A DNA stretch of 64,000 nt from contig JABSSW010000042.1 of assembly GCA_018902385.1 (NCBI GenBank), forward strand, positions 62,001 to 126,000, read 5' to 3'. Under the pieces are notes generated by a model. The model saw only the letters and a list, made by a program, of their open reading frames with translations. It was not told the origin of the DNA and ran no database searches. A program made the position numbers and the translations under genes. The stretch is from Physcia stellaris. Taxonomy: Eukaryota > Ascomycota > Lecanoromycetes > Caliciales > Physciaceae. Below, one piece after another: positions 50,607-60,915 of the stretch (position 1 is its first letter; each line of letters begins with the position of its first letter).

Positions 50607-50830
50607 TGTTACGAACATGTCTGACAAATAAATTTGACAAATAAATAATTGATATGATATGTGATCGAACAACGAATTATGTTTTAATTTTACGTTGAAA
50701 TTAACGTGATTTGAAATTTAACGTCGTACATTGTTTGCAATTTCAACATTTTGTATTTATTTGTTTTTGCAAACTTATTGTTTTCGTTTAATTAATCAAT
50801 ATTACGTTTATTCAAACACGATTCATGATA
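50607..50830 (+). repeat. Gypsy LTR (3' LTR of plus copy)
   Basis: About 224 bp, starts TGTTACGAACATGTC; same family as the three other LTRs of the stack. Confidence 0.75.
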
Positions 50831-51351
50831 TCGACTTTATGATTGATTTATCATTTCAATTGATCGATAATGACGATATTCAAAAAATGAATGATTTCGT
50901 CATTTTTCATTTTTATGAATTCGATCGTTGATACAAATCGACGACGTTTGAATTGATCAACGAAATTTTCGTTAAAAAAATTGTCGTTAATTTTATGCAA
51001 TATACGATTTACGTTGACACGTAACGTTTTAAAACGTTGTTTCATCGAAATAAAAAATTCGAAAAAAATTGTTTCGTGATGATTTCGAATCATAATTGAA
51101 AATGAAAAATTGAAAATGATAAAAAAAAAAAAATTAATCGTGTTAATTTTCGTTTTTTATCGTCGATTGCGTGAAAATTCGATTTGTTATTTCACGATTT
51201 TCGTCAAATGTTTCGTCAAAAAAATTTTTTGATCGTTTGTTTGATTAGCAGAATTTTTCGTCGTTTGTTTCGTCAAAAAAATTTAATCGATTTGAAATTT
51301 TATTTTTGAACGTTCGCGTATCACGACGAACGATAAAAATTGAAAATTTAT

Positions 51352-51580
51352 TGTAATATCATGAATCGTGTTTGAATAAACGTAATATTGATTAATTAAA
51401 CGAAAACAATAAATTTGCAAAAACAAATAAATACAAAATGTTGAAATTGCAAACAATGTGCGACGTTAAATTTCAAATCACGTTAATTTCAACGTAAAAT
51501 TAAAATATAATTCGTTGTTCGATCACATATTATATCAATTATCTATTTGTCAAATCTATTTGTCAAACATGTTCGTAACA
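51352..51580 (-). repeat. Gypsy LTR (5' LTR of minus copy)
   Basis: Reverse complement of the family LTR; followed at 51581 by AAATT. Confidence 0.75.
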
Positions 51581-52288
51581 AAATTCGCAAACTTCGATCA
51601 AAATTTAATGCAACGTTTTAACAAATAAATTGAATAAAAAAAAAACAATACGTAAATCGAACGATAAAAACAATTTCATATAATACATTTTCATTCATTC
51701 GAAATCGAATAATCAACGATTCAACAAAATCATCGAAACGTGTTTGAATGCATTGACGAAATTTTCTTTGAATATAACAATATCACGTTTTTGAAATATG
51801 AATATCGCAATGATTTCATCGAACGTTACGTATTTCAAAAATTTTGCATTTTCAATGATGTTTTCATTGATTGAATCGTTTTTCGAATACGAAAAATCGT
51901 AAATACGTTTTCATTCGTCGTCGTGTTTGAATATCAAATTTAAAAATGAACAAATGTAATGTGAAAAAAAAAAACATTTTTGACATTCGTTGAACAATTC
52001 GTTGTTTGTTGAAATCGATAATGAATATATTTGAAATTTCGTTGATCGAACGATAATTGATAAAAACGAAAAATTTTTTATTTTCGATATATTCGACGTT
52101 CGCGTTTCGTTTAATGATGTTAAACAATTTCGAAACAAAATATTGATCGAAATGTTTTAACAAATAAAATTTTCAAATTTTGATTTTCAATGACATTTTG
52201 ATTTCGAAATCGAAAAAATTGTCGAAAACGACGTTATATAAAAATTTTTTCGACGATCATTCGATTGACGTCGACATAATCATTTTTG

Positions 52289-52355
52289 AAAAAAAAAAAA
52301 AAAAAAAAAAAATAAAAAAAAAATAAAAAAAAAAAAAAAAAAAAAATAAAAAAAA
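52289..52355. repeat. A-rich low-complexity tract
   Basis: About 67 bases of A interrupted by four T, within the decayed retroelement. Confidence 0.8.
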
Positions 52356-52931
52356 CGCATCGATTAATCATTTGACGATTTTGATATTTGAACATTCGAA
52401 TTTGTCATGATTTGATTGTTAACATTTGATACAAATATGTTTTCATTTGCAAAATTCAAATTCGCAACGATTGTTGTTATTGAACGCGTAACAAATTTCG
52501 TTATTGATTGTTAAACGATCGAATTTTTTTTGATCGTACGTAAAATGAAAAACGATTACGAATTCGTCGATTTTTGATTGAATTCGATAATAACGATATT
52601 TTTAAACATTCATTCGATAATATCGTGTTTGATAATTCAATTGATTGCGATATTTTGATCAATGCGTATAATTCGAATTAAATTTTTTTCATGTCAAATC
52701 AAAATCGATGATCACGTTTTGTAAAAATATGTTTTCAAAATGCGAACACGATATTGATTCATGACGTAAATCAATTCGTATCGCATGTTCGAATGAACGA
52801 AATCGAACACGATGTTGCAATACATTTTCAATGACGTCAACAAAAATGAAAAATTTTTGAAAATTTTTGCACGAAAATCGACAAAAACATTGAACGTTGA
52901 TCAAAAAAAAAAAATTTCGAAAAATTTTTGA

Positions 52932-52985
52932 ATTTCAACGTGTCGTTGTACACGTTTTTGAACAAACGCAACGACACGTTGAAAT
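52932..52985. repeat. Perfect 17-base inverted repeat with 20-base loop
   Basis: ATTTCAACGTGTCGTTG at 52932-52948 faces its exact reverse complement at 52969-52985. It lies in the gag-like part of the DIRS-order element. Confidence 0.7.
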
Positions 52986-53810
52986 ATTTTTTTTTAATTT
53001 TCGAATATTCGAAATTGTTATTCAACAAAAAATTCGTGCGAATTTTCGTCGTGAACGCAAAAATGAAAATTCAAAAATTCGATAAATCAAAATATGAATT
53101 GATCAAATCGTGCGTAAAAAACACGTTTTGAAAATAAAAATTTTGAAAATCGAACGCAAAAAACACGACGAACAAAAAAATGAAAAAAATGTAAAAAAAA
53201 AACAACATACGTTGAATAACGAAATTGATATTCAATTGTTTTTTCATTTTTTTGATTTTTAATTGACGACGAAAATCAACATGATATTTTTTCAAATTTT
53301 AAATTTTTGTCGTTTTCGAACGTAATCGTCGAATTTGAAATTGATCGAATGCGTCGTTATCGTTTACGTCGATAAATTCGAAATCGTTGTAAACGTCGAA
53401 ATCGTCGAAATTTTCGATTTGATTTTCGAAATGTTCAAACGAAAAAAAAATTTTGCGACGAAAATTGACGAATTTTTGAAAAAACGAACGTTTCGAAATG
53501 AAACGAAAACGTGTATTTTTATCAATTCGAATACGATTTTTTATTTCGAATGTGATTCGTTTGCGAACAATTTGTTTGAATTTGAATGTATCGTTGTTAT
53601 TGTTTTTTTTGACGACAACGACATTGTTTTTGTTTGAAATGAAATTGAATTTGATGTTCATATTGCGACGACGAAAAAACAATAAAATCGAATTTTAATT
53701 AAATCGAACGAAATATTACATCAAAAAATGTGCGAAAATCGAAAAATTGAAATATGTTACATCAAAAATTGATGTAAAAATTTTTACAATTGATTTTTGC
53801 AAATATTTGC

Positions 53811-53940
53811 AAAAAAAAAAACGAAAAATGAAAAATGAAATAAATGAAACATTGATTTTTTATTTAATTAGAAAATCAATTTTTTCAAATCTTTTTCATT
53901 TCGTCATTTCTGCATTAGCATCCATGTCTAGCCTGGACGA
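53811..53940 (-). repeat. Split direct repeat A1 (outer, right island edge)
   Basis: Matches 33409-33536. The last 40 bases next to host DNA keep C and G that are T and A in the inner copy (GCATCCATGTCTAGCC versus ACATTCATGTTTAATT). Confidence 0.7.
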
Positions 53941-56900
53941 TTTCGTACGAGTTCGACTCATTCTGCTTTTTCCCTTTCACTCTGTTCCTTGAAAAGCGAA
54001 AAATATTGTTCGGCGGTGTGGAGGAATGCGACTGGCAGCAAACCGACCACTCGGAAACAAGAGGTCATTGCGAGGTCTACGCGACAAGGATTCCACGTCC
54101 GATATGGATCTTAACTTTTTCTTTTTGAACAAGCAGGAATAGCGAGCGAGCGGCGTGATAGGATACAGTGATGACAAGCCCCGCAACATCCTTGAATATG
54201 TAACTCGAGACACAGGATCTACCTTGGGTGACATTGAGAGATATCCTTCGTATTCCTAGGTTGTTACCTCGTCTTGGACCCTGTGAGGTTGGATGTTATT
54301 GCTCTCGGCATTGTGATACAGGGTCCGAGATTTTGAGAGGCCATCTGATGTTGATCCCGTTAAGGGAAGATCTCAACAGCTGTATTCGCCAAACGGGCAA
54401 GGATAAGTGCTCCTCTTGTTTCGTCTGCTTTACTTAGCCCTTGTTATTTTGCTGTCACTGATAGGTTCCGTTGCACGCATATGGTATCTGAGTTCCAAGC
54501 TCCAAGGCTGCACAAGTCAACAAGCATCGGTGCAGCTTTTCTTCGAGCTAGAACTCTGCTGAGTCCGAATTGAAACTTGTCATTGGTCATACCCGGCAGC
54601 CATGTTCTTTCTAGATGCGAATGTCTGCAAAAGCGGTCTTGATTTCTTGGACACCTACGAAAACATCTCGAGGATCCTGTACTCCGAATCTGCCCAACGC
54701 TGAGGGTATTGGAACCGTGCCGCAGCGCCAGTACGTACTCAGGTATCAGTACTCCGCGAGGATACGCGAGTTGTATCAGCTGGCGGCACACACTTTGGAT
54801 ACACGGTCATGCTTACATGACACTAGCTCTATTTTTCTTGTTCCGACCAGCATGAAATGGGATACTCTCTTCAACCGAAATGTAAGGGAATAGGGGTGGA
54901 ATGTTGCACAGTGAGAAGAAACACCAAAAGTTTTCATCGAGTCCCGCATTTGTCCAAGAATATTCTAAGTGTTTGAGCGAGATTTCCAGACTGAACGATT
55001 CGCTTGGAACCTGCTAAATTGTGTTGTCTTAGCACTCGAGAATTTGATCACAGGTAAGAAAACGGGACAAGAATATTGCATAGCCAAAGTAGCGGAGCTC
55101 TAGCAGCCAGCAAGGTGCCAATTCATGTTCTTTGGCCACTCAAATTACATCCTCGACAGGCGATCCGGTGTATTTATCTCTGCGAGCAACGGCACCTATA
55201 TGCTATGTAATATTCGAGAGCAGCAGTAACGGCAGCGACAGTCCGACGGCTAGTCTACCATATTCTGCTAGTTGCTGTCAGCTTTGATCCAGACTCGGGG
55301 TGCAAGTCATAGAGTACCTTGATTCATAGCAACCCCCATCATATTCCGGTCAACACACTACATAGGTCCAATCAAGTCAGTCGGATTGCGTGCAAGATTA
55401 TCACTTTGAAGAACAATATCTCGGCGGTAACAGGCCACCGAAGTATGTGCAGAGGAGAGCTGCGAGTTCTGTACTTACCATTCTTTTTACCGCCACAGCC
55501 GCCTGCCACAGTTCGAGGTCCCGATCGACATCCCAAGTTCCCGATTCAATGTTAACGATTGCAGCGCATGTACCAGTGGCTGAATCAAAGCTTCGTATAA
55601 GCAGCTTTCGAGTGCAGGTATTGACGAGTACCGTACATACGCTCCAAGTAGCTCAGCCCTCTAGGTGACACCTTCTTCGGCGGGAGATTCGGTGGCCGGC
55701 GGTCAATACCGGGGGTATATGTATAATTCCATCTAAAGTAGGATGTGGGCATATAATCAAGCACCTCTTGGCACCGACCGTGGTGATTGAAAGGTCCCCC
55801 GGTACACTGCACAATCGGCTTGTATGGCCGGACAGAAACCACGAGTTTCTCATTATCGCCTTGACAGCGTTACATACTCCGTCAGCTGACCATTGTCTGG
55901 GGTTTGCTTCCCTTTGTGACCCACCACTGAAATTTTTTTTGAGAAAATTTGACTAGAGTGTCTTCCGTACCTAGAGAATACTTGCATATATTATAACCGG
56001 GGTAATCGCAGCTAAGATCAGGATCCCCACCCATTGCAAAATCCATCAGTGCTTCATAAGTCTAGGTATCTGACTATTCCCATTTCCAACCTCATCTTTG
56101 AATCTAATTTCAATCTCACTCACCATGAGCGTGTGTGGGAGATCATGAAGCTTCCCTTTCGTAAGAGTGCCTTGCTACCTAAATACCCGAGGAACCTCTA
56201 AATCGTGGAACAGCAGCCTAACGAGGATGAGTACATACGAGTAACATTCCTCGTGCAAGGCTGCGGGCCGCACTTCGCAAGCTCGAATACCCACGCTCGT
56301 GTCCGATGTTTCAGCGACATGTTGTGCGATGGTGGTTCCGAGTCCGGAGCAAGACCCTCTTGCTTTGATGGGTGTTGGGAGAGCTTCCAGCTGTTTCTAT
56401 ACTTGGCTCAGCATTCGCTCTTGGTACCCGGTTTAGCTTTGGCTGATCTGGTATCAGAGGAATGTAGTGTGATTGCGTGTAGCTTGGTCTTTGTGGGTAC
56501 GGGTGTCTTGGCTTCGTTCTCGGGTTGACATGACGAGATGGATGAGAACGGCTTGGGCTCGGGAATGGATGTCAAGCCATAGCCATATAGAGAATATCGG
56601 CGCCAGCTATGTACCTCTAAATGTTTCGCTTCCTGCTCTGTTCGTTGTGACGGTATGGCAGCGCTATTTCACGATATCATAAGCCGTCCTTTTTCCGCAT
56701 TGGCTGCGCATACGGCTACGATAGCGTAGTGATGACGACGATGACATTCTGTCTCCCAATTTTTACAATTCTCATGTGCTTCACATAGTGCTGCTTGATC
56801 GTCGCATGGACGAGAGTCCGCTGCAAGCGAGATACGGTGGTGGAGATGAATGAGAAAAAGGTTTCTTGGTGATACCTTCAATCCATTCCTTCAACCTCAG

Positions 56901-57008
56901 GCATTCCGGGAATCGGTTCGGTCTGTCGCCTCTGCTGCATCTTCTTCTTGATTGCTGCTCGAGTTTTCGCATCATCCTCAGGCGTTGTCTTTGTAGCGAC
57001 ATGATTCA
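53941..57008. other. About 3 kb of ordinary-GC DNA without a supported gene
   Basis: Many small frames on both strands, none with recognisable content. The least implausible is 56205-56528 (plus, about 107 codons, preceded by an ATG in CACCATGAGC context at 56125 but separated by stops). A two-exon arrangement is possible but not convincing. Confidence 0.4.
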
Positions 57009-60000
57009 CTATCTGTAAAGCGTCGATTTGAGGCATATCCAAAAAGTCCATTTTGCTAGAAGACTCTCCACTATTCGTGGCGACTGGCCCGCGGCGAAAG
57101 CCTGATGCTGCAGCGTATCAAGGTTTGAAGCTTGGTAAGGCGAAGCTGGTAAAATTTGCCCTTTCTCTGGAGCCGCCTTGTCGTTTTCCTTTTGCGATTT
57201 TTGCGCGTAATTCTCACGTCTTGCTGAGCTCTTGGAGTCGTTATGATACTCTTCAGATATAGAAGAGAGGGATGAACTGCCTTTAATATTGCGACTTTCA
57301 TTGTCTGGCGTCCGCCGTTGGCTATGTGATGAGGGTTCCCGGCTACTTTCCCTCGTGGAACCACCGTGGCCATGGTCTGTGCGAGGAAATGGAGCAAATC
57401 GGACAGTACTCTCCTTGCCACTGCGGTACCTTGGCTCTTTTCTAGTTTGTTTTTTCTTATCTGTTCGAGAGCCTGCACTGACGTCGTTGGCATTATTTGT
57501 TGTATTCAATTTGGGATCGCTCCAAGCTGACGTACTGGACGTGGGATGCTGTGGTTGAATTTTAGTACTCGTACCTGTCAAACTTGATGTACTAGGCATA
57601 GGTTGTTGGGGTCGAGTTGTCGTATTCGTACCAGTCCAAGCTGGCCTACTGGACGTGTAGTGCTTCGGCTGAGCTGATGTACTCTTACTGGCATTTGTCC
57701 AATCTGACGTGCTGGGTGCGTGACGCTGCGGCTGAGTGTTGGTTCCAGGATCTGAATTATGCGAATGACCAGGCTGCATATACGACGTTGTCGGTGCTGG
57801 TGGTGGATCCGGTCGAGGATCAGCTGGCGCGGAAGAATCAAGGTTCGGGGGGTATTGGGTTGTGGAGTATTTTAAAGGATACCCATTTGGAACCTCAGTA
57901 GCCATGTGTGATGGCGTGCTACCTGGCTGTAACCGCCTTTCAACAAATACCTGTATAGATTTTGTATCCTTCCCACCTTTACTCTTAGGCTGAGTCAGTA
58001 GAGCCTGGAGCGTAAAGGTCCAGGTTGTACTCTTCGGGTAATCGAGTGTCTCTAGGTCCTCCAATAGACGCGTGATTTGTTGCTGCTGATAATCCGATAG
58101 CTTTGCGAATCTATCGAGCAGGTTTTTACGCTTTGCCCTCTGCTTTCCGATAACATGACGTATCTCTTCGACGTCAACATGCATCATCATTCTGTTCACT
58201 CTGAACCAAGATCTAGCTTCGTTCGAGTCTGACGAAAGTCGCAGCAGGTTCCAAGCAGTTAAACTGGGAAGGAAGTCAGGTCTAAATTTGCATATCCACC
58301 CATTCGGGTACGACAGGGCACTGGGATTTCCGAGGTCGCAGATTGACCAATCCTGATGTGAAACTGCATTCGTACCAGGTGGGAAGTAGCCAGTTGAACG
58401 GAACTCCTGGTTTGCTGGTTTATCATTAGGAGTTTTAGATTCGTCGGGCTCGTGACCGATGTGCTTTGGCGTGGGATTCAAAGAATGGACTGAACGATCT
58501 GGTGAGGGCATTGTAGGTGGACTCTGACCTGGTATCGTGGACGGAATAGCTGGACTTGGCGCTTTACAGGCTTCGTCTGGTTCTCTGTTCCAGACCACAC
58601 TTAGCTTGAGCGACTAGATCAGGAGTAGAGGCTCCGAACGATGTTCTTACCTTATCGGAACAACATTGTTTTCTTGTGCTTTGGTCTTGGTCTTAGTCGA
58701 CGACGAAGGACGGACTCGAGTAGGTACCAAAGACGGTATTGATTTTAATCTTCTGGCCATACCTCGAAAACGACCTCTCCTTACCTCTGCTCCGGTGACT
58801 TCAACTTGCAGTTCATTCATTTTATTCCTCTCGGCATCCTGGCTCGCAGTAGTTGCTTTAGAGACTTCGGATTTTAGGCTGTTGGACGCCTGACTTTGAG
58901 ATTCTGTAAGCTTGCTATCGCTCTCTTGGATAGCATGTGGTGGATTGTGGCTTGGATAAGTATCATTTGTGTCAAACGCATCGTCAGGCACTCGAAAGCG
59001 GTTGATCGAATACTCGTCACTCTCTGTGCCGTCGCTTACATCTTTCGAGGTTGACTTAGGGAATGGTTGATGTTCTCCAGTCTCAAAGTGCTCAATGTCT
59101 TCATCTTTGTGAGCTCTGTGAACTTTGGCCAGGGAGTCCCCTGCTTCCCCGTTGTATATTTTTGGCCGTCGCTGGACTGACTGTGCTGTTGGTAATTCGC
59201 GTGATGAGGCTATCCAGTCCTCATTATCGGGTTCTCCGTCGGAGGAGCAGCCAGACTTTCGAAAGTCATTGTATTTTCCCGAGAGCTTGGGGTGTTGCGC
59301 ATTGGCTGCGAGAATTGGCGTGGCCAGACCATTGGACTCCATCGACAATCTGTCAGACCCGTTCCAATGCAGACCTTGAGAGCCATTCGACAACAGTTCA
59401 CTGGTTTCAGGTCGCTCCACCCGATATACAGACGAAGTGTGGTTCTCATCAAGCGGCAGATCCAGTCCTAGTGAGTAAGGATCCAAAGATTCAGCTTCCC
59501 GTTCATGGTGGTAAGAGGCAATCAAATCCGGCTCAGAATGATTAGTTTTTGAACCAATCCCGCCCGTAGCTTGTTGTTTTGCGGTTGGCTCAGTCTCGTA
59601 ATCTCTCTCACTGGCAGAACTACATCCTCCGTCATTATTCGATGATGGTTCACTCCTGCTAGTGTTAATTGAACCCCCCTTCCGCCTATCTGAGGCTTGG
59701 TGTGATCTCAATGACGATTGCTCTTTGCTCAACGGCAGAAATGGCTCTTCACTGTCATGATATTGGTCACCTACTTTCACGCCGTGCGAGTCTTGGGTAT
59801 TGCTACTCGCGGGTGAGTGAGCCAGCTCATCTTGCTCAGTAGCAATGCACTGGAGCATGTTTTCCAATTTTAGCCATCCCGTTGAGAGGACATCATCTTT
59901 CTTCCCTTGACGCAGCTCATCGGTAAGGTTATCCAAATTCTCCAGGGGCATCTTCTCGTTCCGATTTACCAATACAGCGTTATCAATTTCCTCGAATCTG

Positions 60001-60915
60001 TCGTTGTTTTTCCAATCAGAAAAAGGTATATTCGGATTTCCTGCCTTTGGATCGATTCTCAAATCCCAAGGGGTCTCTGAAACATAGATCTCATTTAATA
60101 CAGGATTAGATCTCCCAGGGCCTTGTAGCGTTATTTTTTCTGCCATACGTTCATCTCCTATCGTCTGTTCCGTCCAGTGAAGTTTTACCTGATCTGCTTT
60201 TCGCCTCAAGGTTTTGTACCTTTGTTCCGCAGCCTCAGTTTCGAGCTCCAGAGTTTGGATCTTTAGCGCATCTATTTGGACGCCGATAGAGTTTTCCCTG
60301 CATTTCTATGAGGTTCATTACAGCAATTGTAAAGATAGGGCAGACGCACCGATCCAAAATCGCCTTTTCTTGTAGTTCACGGGCATGCATCATCACAGTC
60401 GCCATGAGATGCAAACTCGATCTCAATCTTACTAAATCACTGCGCAATAACACCATCCTGCCTTGCTTGAATGGCCATTTGAATCTTCCACGGCCTCTCA
60501 CTTCGAATGTGATGATCTCGCCCTTACCATTACGGATTGCATTGGCAGACATACATAGTGTGTCTTCAATCTCTTTAAAAACTGCAGAACACTCCTGGAC
60601 ATCCTGCTTCGCAGTTCTGTAAAATTCAGGCTTGCAAACTATTTACCTTTAGTATCAGCAACGGTGGGTATCGAGAGGAGTCAGAGAATAGGCTATAACC
60701 TTACTCAAGAGTTCTTCCTCCAACTTTATGTTTGCTCCTAATTGTTCCAGTACAACAGCTGTGTCTCTTATGTCACGTGCGATTCCCTGGACTTCTTTTT
60801 CCGAGGATTTGACCTTTTCGCAGTAAAGATCTAGAGTTTGGCATAATTTTATACCCTCAGAAGCGAGACCTACGACGGTGCCCGCCACCCCCAGAATCAC
60901 GATGGCCTCGGCCAT
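57009..60915 (-). CDS. Large fungal protein with STAND/NLR-type N-terminal helical domain (1,244 aa)
   Basis: Four exons from the right: 60915-60700, 60630-60350, 60297-58651, 58599-57009; phases agree and the last three junctions have clear GT...AG borders (first donor GTTATA is weak). The start MAEAIVILGVAGTVVGLASEGIKLCQTL and the following amphipathic helices (SSEKEVQGIARDIRDTAVVLEQLG, about 1-150) resemble the small N-terminal domain placed before NACHT or other effector regions in fungal STAND/incompatibility-type proteins. A coiled coil follows (about 165-200, ETEAAEQRYKTLRRKADQVK). Residues 250-720 are Ser/Asp/Glu-rich and disordered-looking, ending in a basic patch (RRGRFRGMARRLKS). 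A compact domain around GWICKFRPDFLPSLTAWNLL and DYQQQQITRLLEDLETL (about 780-900) precedes Thr/Ser/Pro repeats. No NTPase motifs. Nuclear or cortical scaffold roles are guesses. Confidence 0.75.
57520..57745 (-). repeat. Imperfect 21-codon repeats inside the large protein gene
   Basis: Three to four degenerate 60-66-base units encode variations on QPQ(R/H)xPSTSxWTxxxxxxS; recurring words are TSSTSAWSDP, PSTSSLTGTS, SSRPAWTGTN and PSTSDWTNAS. Confidence 0.6.

Larger units (their letters stand above)
41655..50830 (+). mobile_element. Ty3/gypsy retrotransposon, plus-strand copy of the same family, nested in the minus copy
   Basis: 5' LTR at 41655-41883, leader to about 42140, gag at 42142-43490 ending in a CCHC knuckle (CFTCDKIDH), then a GC-normal insert (43641-46098), then protease (46116-46400), reverse transcriptase (47091-47960), RNase H (48146-48367), integrase (48548-49890) and 3' LTR at 50607-50830. 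It interrupts the gag region of the minus copy; CGAT/CGAC flanks fit a short target duplication changed by mutation. Frames match those of the minus copy almost residue for residue (the RT frames at 47460-47705 and 39061-38816 are identical as translated). Dozens of breaks; same age class as its partner. Confidence 0.8.
35691..51580 (-). mobile_element. Ty3/gypsy retrotransposon, minus-strand copy, opened by a second copy
   Basis: Inserted in the DIRS element, with AAATT next to both ends (35686-35690 and 51581-51585). The 5' LTR is at 51352-51580 and the 3' LTR at about 35693-35916 (224-229 bp, starting TGTTACGAACATG). Leader and gag start lie at 51351-50831. After the nested plus-strand copy come the rest of gag (41654-40740), protease (about 40457-40179), reverse transcriptase (about 39570-38550, block VNYRRFNHITKRNRY), RNase H (about 38360-38160) and integrase (about 37980-36640, block HNVICTIIDKFNKKRHY). 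Protease-RT-RNaseH-integrase order places it in Ty3/gypsy. Heavily mutated, dozens of breaks, clearly dead. Confidence 0.8.
31173..53940 (-). mobile_element. DIRS-order tyrosine-recombinase retrotransposon with split direct repeats, decayed, opened by nested insertions
   Basis: Minus-strand relics in order from the right: unassigned N-terminal (gag-like) frames at about 53680-52690, a DIRS-type reverse transcriptase part at about 52160-51581, then (after the gypsy stack) reverse transcriptase/RNase H text at 35690-35267 and a tyrosine recombinase part at 34085-33843 whose block resembles HSFRRGAATxARxAGxxDD. The ends are not LTRs. Segment A (53811-53940) recurs at 33409-33536 and segment B (33537-33699) recurs at 31173-31338. 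Read on the minus strand this is A1-body-B1-A2-B2, with B1 and A2 directly joined, the split direct repeat plan of PAT/Ngaro-type elements. No target duplication is seen, as expected. Old, saturated with mutations, dozens of breaks. Confidence 0.65.

Noticed and set aside
52289-52355. A-rich tract as a poly-A tail of a LINE
   Set aside because: No LINE text upstream on either strand; it is interrupted by T and lies within the DIRS-order element.
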